Made by a program: the position numbers and the translations under genes
Assembly: GCF_020567525.1 (NCBI RefSeq)
Contig: NZ_JAJCVI010000006.1
Location: forward strand, 271,484 to 335,483
Origin: Halorubellus salinus
GTDB lineage: Archaea; Halobacteriota; Halobacteria; Halobacteriales; Natrialbaceae
Reading direction: 5' to 3'
DNA length: 64,000 nucleotides
Notes under the pieces: model-generated
Databases searched by the model: none
What the model was told of the DNA's origin: nothing
What the model saw: only the letters and a program-made list of their open reading frames with translations
Shown here: positions 7,062 to 16,603 of the stretch, in pieces
Numbering within the stretch: position 1 is the stretch's first letter
Layout of the letters: the number at the start of each line of letters is the position of its first letter

Positions 7062-9911
7062 TCAGGCGGGTCGCGCTGGAGCACCGACGAACGACGACCC
7101 CGCCGGTACCGGTCCGGCGTCGCTGACGGCCGCACTCGAGTCGTCGTCCGACTCCTCGCCCGCAGCTGCCGTCGACGCGTTCGAACCACCCGACACGTCC
7201 ACCGTGATGGACTCGCCGTCGAGCACCGCCGACTCTGGCACCGACACCGTCGTGATACCACCGTTCTCGACGTTCAGCGTGTACACGCCGTCGGCCTCGA
7301 TGACCGAATCAGTACCGCCCTCGCTCGGCGACACCGCGTCGTTCGTCGCGTACGGCACCGTCACGACGAACTCGCCGTCCTCGTTCGCCTGCGCCGTCTG
7401 CTCGTACGTGAAGTTCGTCCCGGTCTGCGTGTTGTTCAACGTCAACGAGACCGTGACGTTCGCGCCCGGCGACGCCGACCCCGAGAGGTCGGCGCCCTCG
7501 ACGCGCTCGAACGTCTTCACCGACGTCGCCTGCCGGACGTCGTGCACCACGAAGTCCTGGCGCTGCTGGAGCAGGAAGAAGTTCTGGATCGACCGATTCC
7601 CGCCCACGTTCCCGATGGACGACAGGAACGGCTGCTGGACCACCTGCCCAGTCTGGGGGTTCAAGCGACTGTACGTCACGAGGAGCTTCCGCTGCTGGGA
7701 GGAGTGCACGAGCCGATAGTGCTCGAGACCGTCCGCGTCGTCCCAGTACAGCTTCGCGAGCATCGTCTCCTGGTACCGGTCACTGAACGTCTGGTACGGC
7801 ACCGTCAGATTCTGGCCGCCCAGCGTCGCGTTCTGACTGTTCCGCGAGAAGTACTCGCCCGCCGGCGGACCACTCCACGTCGCGATGGCGCCGAACTTCC
7901 GCGTCGCCATCTGGTAGTCGATCGTCACGTAGCGCGTGTTCTCCGCGCGCTGCTGATCGGTCTGCTCCGCGATCATCTCGCGGTAATCCGACGTGGTGTA
8001 GTTGTCGATGTTCCCTTCGCGCGGACTCAGCGACGGCAACGCCTCCAGGAGGACGTTCGCCTTCGTCTCGTTCTCGTAGAGGAAGTACCGCGACGCGGTA
8101 CGCGCCCCAGCCTGGAACGGGTTCGCGTGCGGGATGCGGTCGCCACGCACCGTGATCCAGTGCCCGTAGTCCCACCAGGACATGATGCCGTACGCGCCCT
8201 CGGGGTACTCGAAGTCGTCAGTCTTCTCGTAGGTCCCGTACTTCTCGAGCCCCTCGATCTCGGGGGTGCCGTTCTGCATCCAGTCCGTCGTCGAATCCCA
8301 CGACGTCACCGTCCGCGGCGCCGGGCCGGTTCCCTGCGCGCCACCGGTGACCTGTGCGTGCACGTCCGTGCTCGTCATCGAGATGCCCGCAATGGGCGCG
8401 AGCGGCGCGATGACGAGCACGATCGCGGCGAGCACGACCGAGACGTGGTAGAACTGGATGTCTTCGAGGTCGAACGACGCGTCGATGTTCACGACCTTGA
8501 GGAGTTCACCGACGAAGTACGCGTTCAGGACGGCGACCGGCAGCACGAGGTAGTAGTTGAAGCGCTGCTGGGTGAGCGTCATCATGAACACGAACACCGT
8601 CCAGATGGCGACGAACACGTACTCGGCGCGGAGGCGTTCGGTGACCGCACGGTACGTGAGCGCCCCCAGGCCCGCGATCCCCGTGATGTACGTGAGGCCG
8701 TAGAGGAGGACGAGACTGCGGTTCAACCGCTGGAGGTAGTTCGGGCCCATCTCGACGAGCGCCTGCGCCTCACCGATCGTGAGGACGGTGTCGCTCTGGC
8801 CGAGCGTCAGGACGCGCTCCAGGTTGTTCTGGATGCTGCCCCACGCTTCGGGGAGCACGAAACTGAAGACGACGGCGCCGACGAGCGCGATGGAGAGCGC
8901 CGAGAACGGGAACAGGGTCCGCGAGAACCCGCTGTCCTCCCACTGGCGTGCGAGCCAGACGAGGAACGCACACCCAACTGCCACTGCCAGCGTCAGGAGG
9001 ACGTGCAGGAGCGAGATGGCGCTCGCGGAGAACCCGAACTCGTCGAGGCGGACGAGCGAGAAGACGGCGGCGGTCGTCATCGCGACGACGCCGACGTACC
9101 CGATGTGGTCCGGGCTACTCCCGGTCGCGTACTTCGCGCCGAGTGCGATCAGGAAGAACGTCCCGATGATACCGACGAGGACGATGGCGGGCGGCCACAC
9201 CCAGACGTACAGCGAGATGGCGACGCCAGCGGCCACGCTGTACAGCGTCGGCTTGCGGAGCGCGTCCCAGTCGCGGTCGACGACGAGCTCGTAGATCGGT
9301 TTCTCGGTCTCCGCCACGTTCAGTGCGACCATGAACGCGAGGACGCTGATGGCGTGGAAGAGGACCTCTGCCGCGTGGTGGTCGGCGAAACCGGCGGTGG
9401 TCCGTGCGAGGAACGTCCCCGGAAGGAGGGCGAGGACGGCGACGCCGAACAGCGCGCCGAACCGACCGGTGAGTCGCCGCCCGACGAAGTACGTCGGGAC
9501 GGCGACGGCGGCGCCGATGACGGCGGGCGCGTACAGGAGCGTCGTCGCGATCTGGCGCTGGCTCGGGTCGCCGAGGCCGACGACGAGCGCGGCCGTGGCG
9601 ACGAGCTGGTCGTAGAGCGTCCCGAACTGCGAGTTCGAGACGCCGTAGGGGAACTGCGTCCACGGGTCGAACGGCATCGTGGACGGCCAGTTCTTGACGG
9701 CGTACGTCGTTTCCCGGAGGTGATACCAGGCGTCGTTCCCGCTGAAGTAGACGCCGTCCGGCCTGATGAAGTTGTCAGCCGGGAGGATACGCAGCCACAG
9801 CATGAACCCGACGAGGGCCGCGAGGACGGGGACGTGGTAGTACTCCCTGAAGAGGTCCACCACGGACTGGCCCTCGATGAGGTCCTGGCTGGTCTCGGTT
9901 TCGCTACTCAT
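7062..9911 (-). CDS. aglB: Dolichyl-phosphooligosaccharide--protein glycotransferase AglB (STT3 family)
   Basis: The 949-residue membrane enzyme transfers the lipid-linked glycan to Asn in N-X-S/T sequons on the outer face of the membrane. It has about a dozen N-terminal transmembrane helices, an early acidic motif in GNDAWYHLRE, the external-loop ADHHAAE element, and the STT3 signature WWDYGHW near residue 577. A soluble C-terminal domain follows, with an Ala/Ser/Gly-rich tail. The start is supported by a TATA element about 28 nt upstream. It is the last gene of a minus-strand glycan cluster that includes two flippases and several AlkP-superfamily enzymes, consistent with assembly of the S-layer N-glycan. 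Confidence 0.95.
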   Translation of the reverse strand: MSSETETSQDLIEGQSVVDLFREYYHVPVLAALVGFMLWLRILPADNFIRPDGVYFSGNDAWYHLRETTYAVKNWPSTMPFDPWTQFPYGVSNSQFGTLYDQLVATAALVVGLGDPSQRQIATTLLYAPAVIGAAVAVPTYFVGRRLTGRFGALFGVAVLALLPGTFLARTTAGFADHHAAEVLFHAISVLAFMVALNVAETEKPIYELVVDRDWDALRKPTLYSVAAGVAISLYVWVWPPAIVLVGIIGTFFLIALGAKYATGSSPDHIGYVGVVAMTTAAVFSLVRLDEFGFSASAISLLHVLLTLAVAVGCAFLVWLARQWEDSGFSRTLFPFSALSIALVGAVVFSFVLPEAWGSIQNNLERVLTLGQSDTVLTIGEAQALVEMGPNYLQRLNRSLVLLYGLTYITGIAGLGALTYRAVTERLRAEYVFVAIWTVFVFMMTLTQQRFNYYLVLPVAVLNAYFVGELLKVVNIDASFDLEDIQFYHVSVVLAAIVLVIAPLAPIAGISMTSTDVHAQVTGGAQGTGPAPRTVTSWDSTTDWMQNGTPEIEGLEKYGTYEKTDDFEYPEGAYGIMSWWDYGHWITVRGDRIPHANPFQAGARTASRYFLYENETKANVLLEALPSLSPREGNIDNYTTSDYREMIAEQTDQQRAENTRYVTIDYQMATRKFGAIATWSGPPAGEYFSRNSQNATLGGQNLTVPYQTFSDRYQETMLAKLYWDDADGLEHYRLVHSSQQRKLLVTYSRLNPQTGQVVQQPFLSSIGNVGGNRSIQNFFLLQQRQDFVVHDVRQATSVKTFERVEGADLSGSASPGANVTVSLTLNNTQTGTNFTYEQTAQANEDGEFVVTVPYATNDAVSPSEGGTDSVIEADGVYTLNVENGGITTVSVPESAVLDGESITVDVSGGSNASTAAAGEESDDDSSAAVSDAGPVPAGSSFVGAPARPA

Positions 9912-9935
9912 TGACCGTGCATCGCCGGGAAACGC

Positions 9936-9944
9936 GCATAAGCC
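9936..9944 (-). promoter_or_regulatory. TATA box of aglB
   Basis: The minus strand reads GGCTTATGC, centred about 28 nt before the aglB ATG at 9911. A second A+T-rich stretch, CTTTTCATAAG, lies just upstream and could include the BRE. Confidence 0.5.
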
Positions 9945-10109
9945 TTATGAAAAGGTTATTGCCAGAAGCCGGGTGTGACGCCGGCGGTTTCCCGTCGCCT
10001 GCTTGCGTTTCTGGTGGGGTTCTGGATGCGTGATACGTGGTGCGGACTGCTCGTCGGGTGCGGACGGTCACCCGACGTCGGCGGCGAGGCCGACGGCGAC
10101 GACGAGCGC

Positions 10110-11573
10110 TCACCGGACGTCGGTAAGGAGGTCGCTGGCGACTGCGCGGGCGTCGACGCGGACGCGTTCGCTGAGTGCGAGGAGGACGGTGAAGTACGTC
10201 GTCGCGCCGATCGCGAGGACGAACCCGAGTCGGAGTGCGCCGTGGGCGGCGCCGAGGGCGTCGACGACGATGGCGACGACGGCGGTCATGAGGAGGGCGG
10301 CGAGGAGTTCGGCGCCGACGTCGCGGAGCGCGTTGAGGGGGATGCGTTCCTCGAGCAGTACGAGGTTCGCGGTGACGCTCGCGCCGAACGCGAGGACGGT
10401 GGCGATGGCGACGCCCCAGGCGTCGTACGCGATGGTGAGCGGGATGGCGGTGACGGCGTAGGCGACGACGAGGACGACGCCGCTGGCGGCGTACAGCCGA
10501 GGGTTGTCGGTGCCGAGCGAGAACCGTTCGAGGCTCGTACGGTAGCCGTTCAGGAGGTTCGCGACCGCGAGCAGGGGGACGAGGGCGTTCGCGAGGCCGA
10601 CGACGCCGAGGAGTGGGAGCGTGGTGGTGCCGGGGTTCTCGCCGTACAGCGTGAGGAGGAGGTCGTTCCCAACGATGGCGCCGCCGGCGGCGACGGGAAT
10701 CGCGACGAGGCCTCCGTACGTGAACAGGGCGGCGAACAGTCGCGCTATCTCCGCGTCGTCGCCGGCTTCGGTGAGTTCGGAGAATTTCGGGAAAGACACC
10801 TTCGAGAGCGCGGACGCGAACAGCGTCGACGCCTCCGTGATCTGGAAGGCGTTCTTGTAGACGCCGGTGGGGCCGGCGCCCGCGAACGTGCCGAGGATCA
10901 CGTAGTCGGCGTGCTTGAACAACTGGTCGGCGACGACCTGGACGTACGCGTACTTCGAGTACCCGAGGAAGTCCCTGACTGCGTCGAGCGTGGGTGGATT
11001 CGGGACGACGCGCGCGTACCCGAGGTAGGAGACGAGGAACGTGAGCGTCTGGCCGGCGACGAGCCCGTAGACGAGGCCGTGAACGCCGTAGCCGTCGAGG
11101 ACGAGCGCGGCCTGGATGGGGACGACGATGGCGTGCCGGCCGCTGTCGAACGCGCCGGCGAGCGCGACGCGCTGCTTGCCTTCGAGGAACGCGCCAGAGA
11201 GCCGGAACAGGCCCCACGAGAGGACGCCCGCGGGGACGAAGAGCGCGACGTCGACCCCGACGACCGCGTTGATAACGTCGCGAGCGACGAGCGAGACCAC
11301 GGCGACCGCGGCGGTGCCGACGCCCACGAGGAGCGCGCCGGTCGTGAAGTACGCCGCCTGGTCGCGGCCCTCGCTCACGCGCTTCGTGAGGACCGCGAAC
11401 ACGCCGAACGTCGCGAGACTCCCCGCGACCATCTGGAGGCTGACGAAGACGGCATACGTCCCGACGCCCGCGAACCCGAGTTCGCGCGTGAAGTAGAGCG
11501 TGCCGAGGAACCCGGCGACGGTACCGAGGACGTTCGTGACGAAGCGCTTCGAGGTCTCGACCCCGACCGCCAT
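10110..11573 (-). CDS. Polysaccharide/lipid-linked oligosaccharide flippase (Wzx/MATE-like)
   Basis: The roughly 487-residue protein has 12-14 predicted transmembrane helices across its length and the family-typical opening FVTNVLGTVAGFLGTLYFTRELG, the pattern of Wzx/RfbX flippases such as haloarchaeal AglR-like proteins. It probably moves a polyprenyl-linked glycan across the membrane for AglB or an exopolysaccharide. I chose the ATG at 11573-11571, which overlaps the TGA of the preceding phosphatase gene by one base (TGATG); a GTG three bases earlier is also possible. The coupling implies co-expression with that phosphatase. A paralogue with the same arrangement lies at 13210-14670. Confidence 0.85.
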   Translation of the reverse strand: MAVGVETSKRFVTNVLGTVAGFLGTLYFTRELGFAGVGTYAVFVSLQMVAGSLATFGVFAVLTKRVSEGRDQAAYFTTGALLVGVGTAAVAVVSLVARDVINAVVGVDVALFVPAGVLSWGLFRLSGAFLEGKQRVALAGAFDSGRHAIVVPIQAALVLDGYGVHGLVYGLVAGQTLTFLVSYLGYARVVPNPPTLDAVRDFLGYSKYAYVQVVADQLFKHADYVILGTFAGAGPTGVYKNAFQITEASTLFASALSKVSFPKFSELTEAGDDAEIARLFAALFTYGGLVAIPVAAGGAIVGNDLLLTLYGENPGTTTLPLLGVVGLANALVPLLAVANLLNGYRTSLERFSLGTDNPRLYAASGVVLVVAYAVTAIPLTIAYDAWGVAIATVLAFGASVTANLVLLEERIPLNALRDVGAELLAALLMTAVVAIVVDALGAAHGALRLGFVLAIGATTYFTVLLALSERVRVDARAVASDLLTDVR

Positions 11574-13129
11574 CACTCGAGGTAGCCGAGCTCCCGGAGC
11601 CGGTCCTTGACCTCGTCCTCCTGTTCCTCGTCGTCGACGCCACCTTCGGTGACCGCGTCGTCGCCGACGAACGCGTACGTCTCGGGGTCGCGGCTGGCAG
11701 GGTCGCTGTCGGGCGCGAAGACGTCGAGGACGTCGCCCGTCATCGTCTCCGGGAGCCGGTAGTCGAGCGCGTGCAGGACCGTCGGCGCGATGTCCGTTAT
11801 CTCAGCGCCCTCGACGTCGCCGTCGCGGAACGACGGCCCGCGAGCGAGGAAGATGCCGTTCCGGGCGTGCCCGCTCGTGTCGACCGCGACGAGGTCGTCG
11901 TCGACGTCGAACCGCGAGGTGACGTGGACCTCGGGCGTCTCGACTATCATCGCGAGGTCCGGCGTGTGGTCGCCGCCACGGCCCAGGTCCTCGAACCGCA
12001 CGTCGATACCGGCGGCGGCGGCCGCATCCGCGAGCGCGTCACGCGCGCGGTCGCAAGTGTCGGCGGCCCCCTCGGGGTCGTCGGCGAGCGCGTACACGAG
12101 CGCCGTCTTCTGGCCCTGGTCGACGACGACCTCGGTCTCGTCCCAGTCGATGCGACCCATACTGATGGCGTTGTCCAGTCCGAGGTCGTCTCCCGTCGGG
12201 AGGCTCGCGACGGTGCTCGCCGGAACCACCTTCCGCGCGAACCGCAGCAGGCCGAGCCGCCCGAGGACGTCGCTCGCGACGTCCCGAAGCGACCCGAGCG
12301 CGGCCTGCCTCGAGTCACCGGACTCCGTGAGCGTCACCAGGCCCGCGCGTTCGAGGACGCGGTTCGGCGCGAACTGCTCGCGGACCTTCTCGAACCCGTG
12401 GTCGCTCATCACGACGACGTCCTCGTCGGCGTGCGCGTCCAGGAACTCGCCGAGGTGCTCGTCGACGCGCTGGTACACCTCGAAGACCGCGTTGTCCGTC
12501 GACGCCGGCGGGACGCTCTCGGCGCCCCAGTAGTGGTGCGCGATGCGGTCCGTGCCGCGGATGAGGCCGACCGCGAGGTCGGGTTCCTCCTCCTGGATGA
12601 AGTGCTCGAACGCCTCGAAGCGCTTGTCGACGAGGTCGAGACTCTGTTCCACGTACGCTCGCGTTCCCGGCTCCTCGTCGTTCCGGAGCTTGTAGCCGTC
12701 GACGAGCTCGACGAGTTCGTCCCAGCGCTCGGGCGGATGCGAGTACGCCTCCTTGTACTCCGGTGCCGCTGCGATGATGGTGCCGTCGATGGCCTGCCAG
12801 GGGTACGACCCCGGGATGTTGAACACGACCGACCGGCCGCCCTGGTCGTCGACCGCGTCCCACATCTTCCCGGGAACGAACTCGTCGTGACTCAGGTCGT
12901 TCTCGCGGGTCCCGCGGTTGAAGTGCGAGAACCCGTACATGTCGAGCGTCGTCGGGTCGCGACCGGTCGCGAACGACGGCCACGCCGGCACCGTTATCTC
13001 CGGGACGGTACTCTCCAGGTCGCCGGAGACGGATTCCTCGCGGAGTCGTGCGAAGTTCGGGAGGTGGCCGGCGTCCACCCACGCGTCGACGAGCGTGAAC
13101 GTCGCGCCGTCGAGTCCGAGGACGATCAT
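11573..13129 (-). CDS. Alkaline-phosphatase-superfamily phosphodiesterase (NPP-like)
   Basis: The 518-residue protein starts with the metal-binding GLDGATF motif, then a presumed Thr nucleophile in ITVPAWPSFATGRDP, a His-containing DRIAHHYW region and the metal motif MSDHGFE. This matches type I phosphodiesterase/nucleotide pyrophosphatases. It has no signal peptide. The start MIVLGLDG is preferred over an upstream in-frame ATG because a TATA element lies 26-27 nt before it. The C-terminus is RLRELGYLE, shared with six other AlkP proteins in this island. It is coupled to the flippase downstream. The substrate is unknown; a lipid- or nucleotide-linked glycan intermediate is an inference from context. 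Confidence 0.82.
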   Translation of the reverse strand: MIVLGLDGATFTLVDAWVDAGHLPNFARLREESVSGDLESTVPEITVPAWPSFATGRDPTTLDMYGFSHFNRGTRENDLSHDEFVPGKMWDAVDDQGGRSVVFNIPGSYPWQAIDGTIIAAAPEYKEAYSHPPERWDELVELVDGYKLRNDEEPGTRAYVEQSLDLVDKRFEAFEHFIQEEEPDLAVGLIRGTDRIAHHYWGAESVPPASTDNAVFEVYQRVDEHLGEFLDAHADEDVVVMSDHGFEKVREQFAPNRVLERAGLVTLTESGDSRQAALGSLRDVASDVLGRLGLLRFARKVVPASTVASLPTGDDLGLDNAISMGRIDWDETEVVVDQGQKTALVYALADDPEGAADTCDRARDALADAAAAAGIDVRFEDLGRGGDHTPDLAMIVETPEVHVTSRFDVDDDLVAVDTSGHARNGIFLARGPSFRDGDVEGAEITDIAPTVLHALDYRLPETMTGDVLDVFAPDSDPASRDPETYAFVGDDAVTEGGVDDEEQEDEVKDRLRELGYLE

Positions 13130-13151
13130 GTCCGGGTAGAGGCAGACGGTG

Positions 13152-13159
13152 CTCAAAAG
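13152..13159 (-). promoter_or_regulatory. TATA-like element of the NPP-like gene at 11573-13129
   Basis: The minus strand reads CCCCTTTTGAG, centred about 26 nt upstream of the ATG at 13129. This fits a leaderless transcript and decides the start codon. Confidence 0.5.
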
Positions 13160-13209
13160 GGGTTTGGTCGGCTCGCGACCCCAGCCGCGTCCCGAAGGCG
13201 GTCCGGGGC

Positions 13210-14670
13210 TCAGACGCCGACGACGTCACCGAGCCCGAGGTCTCGGAGGACCGACCGGACGGTGAGTCGGAAGTGCGAGCTGAGTGCGACGAGCGCCGCG
13301 AAGTAGACGACGCCGCCGACGCCGACGACGGCCGCGAGCACGAACGGCCCGTCGATCGCGACCGCGTCGTTGAGCGCGTACACGACGCCGAACATCAGGA
13401 GACCCGAGACGAACTGTTCGAGGAGCGTCCGCGGGAGCATCACGCGGTCGAACAGCCGGTAGGCGACGACGAGGTACGTCGCGGTCCGCGCGGCCTCCGC
13501 GACGATGGTCGCGACGACGACCCCGGTGAGGCCGTACTCGAGGCCGAGGAAGACCGCCAGGGGCGCGTTGATCGCGAGCGTGAACAGGCTGACGCGGAAC
13601 CGGATGTCGGGGCGGTCCATGCCGTCGACGACGTTGTCGAACGGCATCCGGTACGTGTTGAACAGCTGGAAGACGGCGAGGAGGACGAGCGCGGTCGCGC
13701 CCGCGGCGTAGTCCGGGCCGAACACGATACCCATGAGGGCTTCCGGCATCGCGAGCGCCCCGAAGAGGATGGGGATGGCGAACAGCGCGGTGTACGACAG
13801 CGAGTTCATGAGGTCGTCGCCGACGTCCTCGTCGATGGACGTCAGCCCACTGGCTTTCACCGTCAGCGAGTCGCTGATGCTGATGGCGATGAACCCCGCG
13901 GGGACGGTGAGGCGGAGCGCGGGCTCGTAGAGGCCGACCGCGGACTTCCCGACGACGACGCCGAGGATGAGGACGTCCAGTCGCATGTAGAGGTTCTGCG
14001 TGAGCGAGTTCGGGACGCTCCAGCGCGCGAACTCCCAGACGCTCGCCGCGGTCTCTCGCGTGGGAAGCCGGGGGCGGACGTTCGCAGCGACGACCACGCC
14101 AGCGGCGGTGACGAGCGTCGCGAGTACCAGCCCGTACATGAGCCCCAGCACCCGCATCCCCATCAGGAGGAACGCGACCTGGAACGCGAGCGTGAACACG
14201 CTCCGCACCGAGTCCGCCCAGAACGACGCCCCGGGATTCCCGATACCCGCGTAGAGCCGGTTCGACAGCGAGAACAAACCCAGGGAGCCGACGATACCGA
14301 CCGCGCCGAGCGCGAACGCGAACGGCCCGATCTGGTCGCGGAGGAACGGATGCCCGACCACCGCCGCGCCGAGGAGGACGACGGTGTAGACCGCGACCGT
14401 GAGGACGCCGAACCCGAAGTACTCGCCGGGGTCGACGTCCACCTCGCTCACGCGCTTCTTGATGGCGTTACTGAACCCACCGGGCACCTGCACGGTGAGC
14501 TTCGCGATGGCGAGCAGGAAGTAGTACTTCCCGACGCCGTCGACGCCGAGGACGCGCGCGAACAGGACGACGCCCGCGAACCCGACGAGCGCGAGCAGGA
14601 ACTTCGCGCCCATCGCGAACGCGGTCTCCCGGCCGAGACTCAGGGAGGTGGTGTCCTTCTCGCCTTTCAT
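13210..14670 (-). CDS. Polysaccharide/lipid-linked oligosaccharide flippase, second copy
   Basis: The 486-residue polytopic protein has a Wzx/RfbX-type opening (AMGAKFLLALVGFAGVVLFARVLGVDGVG) and 12-14 hydrophobic segments. It also has the conserved AIKKRVSE motif, which resembles VLTKRVSE of the first flippase, so the two are diverged paralogues. Its ATG overlaps the TGA of the upstream phosphatase gene (ATGA). Transcription continues away from that gene, but an own TATA element precedes the next downstream gene. Probably flips a polyprenyl-linked glycan; whether it serves the same glycan as the first flippase is unknown. Confidence 0.85.
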   Translation of the reverse strand: MKGEKDTTSLSLGRETAFAMGAKFLLALVGFAGVVLFARVLGVDGVGKYYFLLAIAKLTVQVPGGFSNAIKKRVSEVDVDPGEYFGFGVLTVAVYTVVLLGAAVVGHPFLRDQIGPFAFALGAVGIVGSLGLFSLSNRLYAGIGNPGASFWADSVRSVFTLAFQVAFLLMGMRVLGLMYGLVLATLVTAAGVVVAANVRPRLPTRETAASVWEFARWSVPNSLTQNLYMRLDVLILGVVVGKSAVGLYEPALRLTVPAGFIAISISDSLTVKASGLTSIDEDVGDDLMNSLSYTALFAIPILFGALAMPEALMGIVFGPDYAAGATALVLLAVFQLFNTYRMPFDNVVDGMDRPDIRFRVSLFTLAINAPLAVFLGLEYGLTGVVVATIVAEAARTATYLVVAYRLFDRVMLPRTLLEQFVSGLLMFGVVYALNDAVAIDGPFVLAAVVGVGGVVYFAALVALSSHFRLTVRSVLRDLGLGDVVGV

Positions 14671-16208
14671 TCGAGGTACCCGAGGTCCTCGAGGCGGTCT
14701 TGGACCGCGTCGTCCCGGGCCGCCTGGTCGTCGTCGCTCGCCCCGCGGACTCGCGGCGTTGGCACGGCGTCCGCGTCCATCGTCGACACCGACGGCGGGT
14801 CAGCGAACGCGTCCTCGAGGACGCGCCCGTCGAACTCCGGGGACAGCGGTTCGCCGAGCGCCGCCAGCAGCGTCGGCAGGACGTCCACGATGCTCGCGTC
14901 CTCGACGTCCGCTCCGTCCTCGAACAGCGGCCCGGTCGCGGCGAAGATACCGCGATAGCGGTGGTTGTAGTTGTTCGTCGGACTCGCGTACCCGCCGGTC
15001 GGGGACTCCAACCGGGTCGGATAGCACCCGGGTGCGGGCCGTGCGATGACGTCCGGTGCGTCCGCCCCCGGGTCCGCGTACGCTTCCTCCGGCAGGAGGA
15101 CGTCCCGGAACAGGGCGTCCCCGTCCTCGTCCGTGAGCGCCGCGAGCTCGTCCCGGAGCGTCCGACGGAGCGCGTCCGGGTCGTCGACCGTCGGATGGTC
15201 GAAGCGCTCGTCGTTCACGAACACGCACCCGTACCGGAGCTGCCACGCCGTCGAGTTCTCGTAGTCGATGTCCAGCCGTGCCGCGTCCTGGAGACTCTGC
15301 CCGACGTCCGTCGCGATGATGTAGTTGTACACCTGCCGTATCTTCTCGTAGAGGAAGTCCGAGTGCTTCCCGACGAACTTCGCGACCTCCACCGCCGTCC
15401 CGGTCGCGGAGAGGTCCCCGTCGTCGGCGTCCGCGAGGTACCCTTCGTCGTGGAGGTAGTCGTTGATGTGGACGTTCGTGTGCTTGCGCTCGAACCCGTG
15501 GTCGCTCATCAGGACGACGTTGTCCGCCAGCTCGGCGAGGTCAGCCGTGCACTCGTCGACGACCGACAGCAACTGGTCGTAGTAGCGGCCGCGGACGTCG
15601 TCGTCCGAGAAGTTCGAGAGGAGGTGGCCCGCCCAGTCCGGCGTCGAGAACAACACGAACCCGAACCGCGGGTCGTACGTCTCGAACGCCTCCCGAGCGA
15701 ACGCTCGCCGAGCGCGCGTTATCTCGCAGACGTGATCGAAGTACGCGTCCGGGTCCTTCTTCAGCGCCTTGTCGTGATCGAGGATGTAATCCTGGAACGC
15801 CTCCAACTCCTGGAGTTCGGCGGGCACCGCGTCCGCCTCGTCCTCCGCGAGCATCGCGGACACGAGATGCGTACCCGCCGCAGTCGGCGTCCGCCCCACC
15901 GACGCCGGGAGGTTCACGAACATCCCGTCCTCGACGAAGTCGTACGCCGCCGCGTCCGTCTCGTTCGTCGTCAACGGACTCGACTCGTAGTTCGAGTGCT
16001 GCTGGATCATGTTCGTCAACCCGTGGGACCCAGGGTCCTTCCCCGTCGCGAACGACGTCCACGCCGGCAGCGTCGTCGGCGTATCCACACTCATCAGATC
16101 GCCCGAAGCACCGTCACGAAGCACGCTCTCGATGTATTCCGGCTCGATCCCGAACCGGTCTATCATGTTCGTCGAGAGGCCATCGAGACCGATGACGAGC
16201 AACTCCAT
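14667..16208 (-). CDS. Alkaline-phosphatase-superfamily phosphodiesterase (NPP-like)
   Basis: The 513-residue protein starts MELLVIGLDGLSTNM. The presumed Thr nucleophile is in TTLPAWTSFATGKDPG and the metal motif is VVLMSDHGFERKHTNVHIN, as in cytoplasmic NPP-like phosphodiesterases. The C-terminus is RLEDLGYLE. The frame extends upstream through the tandem-repeat region, but that extension is repeat translation and lacks protein character, so I start at 16208. The stop overlaps the flippase start by 4 nt. Together with 11573-13129 plus 10110-11573 it forms a duplicated AlkP-flippase module. Confidence 0.82.
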   Translation of the reverse strand: MELLVIGLDGLSTNMIDRFGIEPEYIESVLRDGASGDLMSVDTPTTLPAWTSFATGKDPGSHGLTNMIQQHSNYESSPLTTNETDAAAYDFVEDGMFVNLPASVGRTPTAAGTHLVSAMLAEDEADAVPAELQELEAFQDYILDHDKALKKDPDAYFDHVCEITRARRAFAREAFETYDPRFGFVLFSTPDWAGHLLSNFSDDDVRGRYYDQLLSVVDECTADLAELADNVVLMSDHGFERKHTNVHINDYLHDEGYLADADDGDLSATGTAVEVAKFVGKHSDFLYEKIRQVYNYIIATDVGQSLQDAARLDIDYENSTAWQLRYGCVFVNDERFDHPTVDDPDALRRTLRDELAALTDEDGDALFRDVLLPEEAYADPGADAPDVIARPAPGCYPTRLESPTGGYASPTNNYNHRYRGIFAATGPLFEDGADVEDASIVDVLPTLLAALGEPLSPEFDGRVLEDAFADPPSVSTMDADAVPTPRVRGASDDDQAARDDAVQDRLEDLGYLE

Positions 16209-16320
16209 CTTGCCTAAGCCTCCTCGAAAACGAGTATCAACCTGTCGATATCCACGGTCCCCGAGTCGAAGCACGAACCCGAACCCCAGACCGAACCACC
16301 GCGCGACCCGTACGCGGCAG

Positions 16321-16603
16321 CCTCCCGGACGCCGTACGCTCGTGCGACCAGTTCCACCCCGAAACGGCGCCCTCCCGGACGCCGTACGCTCGTGCGACCA
16401 GTTCCACCCCGAAACGGCGCCCTCCCGGACGCCGTACGCTCGTGCGACCAGTTCCACCCCGAAACGGCGCCCTCCCGGACGCCGTACGCTCGTGCGACCA
16501 GTTCCACCCCGAAACGGCGCCCTCCCGGACGCCGTACGCTCGTGCGACCAGTTCCACCCCGAAACGGCGCCCTCCCGGACGCCGTACGCTCGTGCGACCA
16601 GTT
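16321..16603. repeat. Perfect 50-bp tandem repeat, five full copies plus 33 bp
   Basis: Units begin at 16321, 16371, 16421, 16471, 16521 and 16571 with CCTCCCGGACGCCGTACGCT. The five full copies are identical by eye; the sixth stops after 33 bp, two bases inside the stop codon of the minus-strand gene at 16602-18203. The repeat is contiguous with no spacers. Each unit junction contains an inverted repeat ACGGCG-N10-CGCCGT (for example 16364-16385), so a transcript could fold five successive hairpins. It lies downstream of one AlkP gene and about 110 bp upstream of another. Identity between units implies recent expansion or ongoing homogenisation. Confidence 0.95.

Noticed and set aside
7542..9914. 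A 790-residue open frame opposite aglB
   Set aside because: Complement of a highly conserved membrane enzyme; Arg/Glu/Val-rich without domains.
16321..16603. Possible CRISPR array
   Set aside because: The units are contiguous and identical with no unique spacers, and no cas genes are present.
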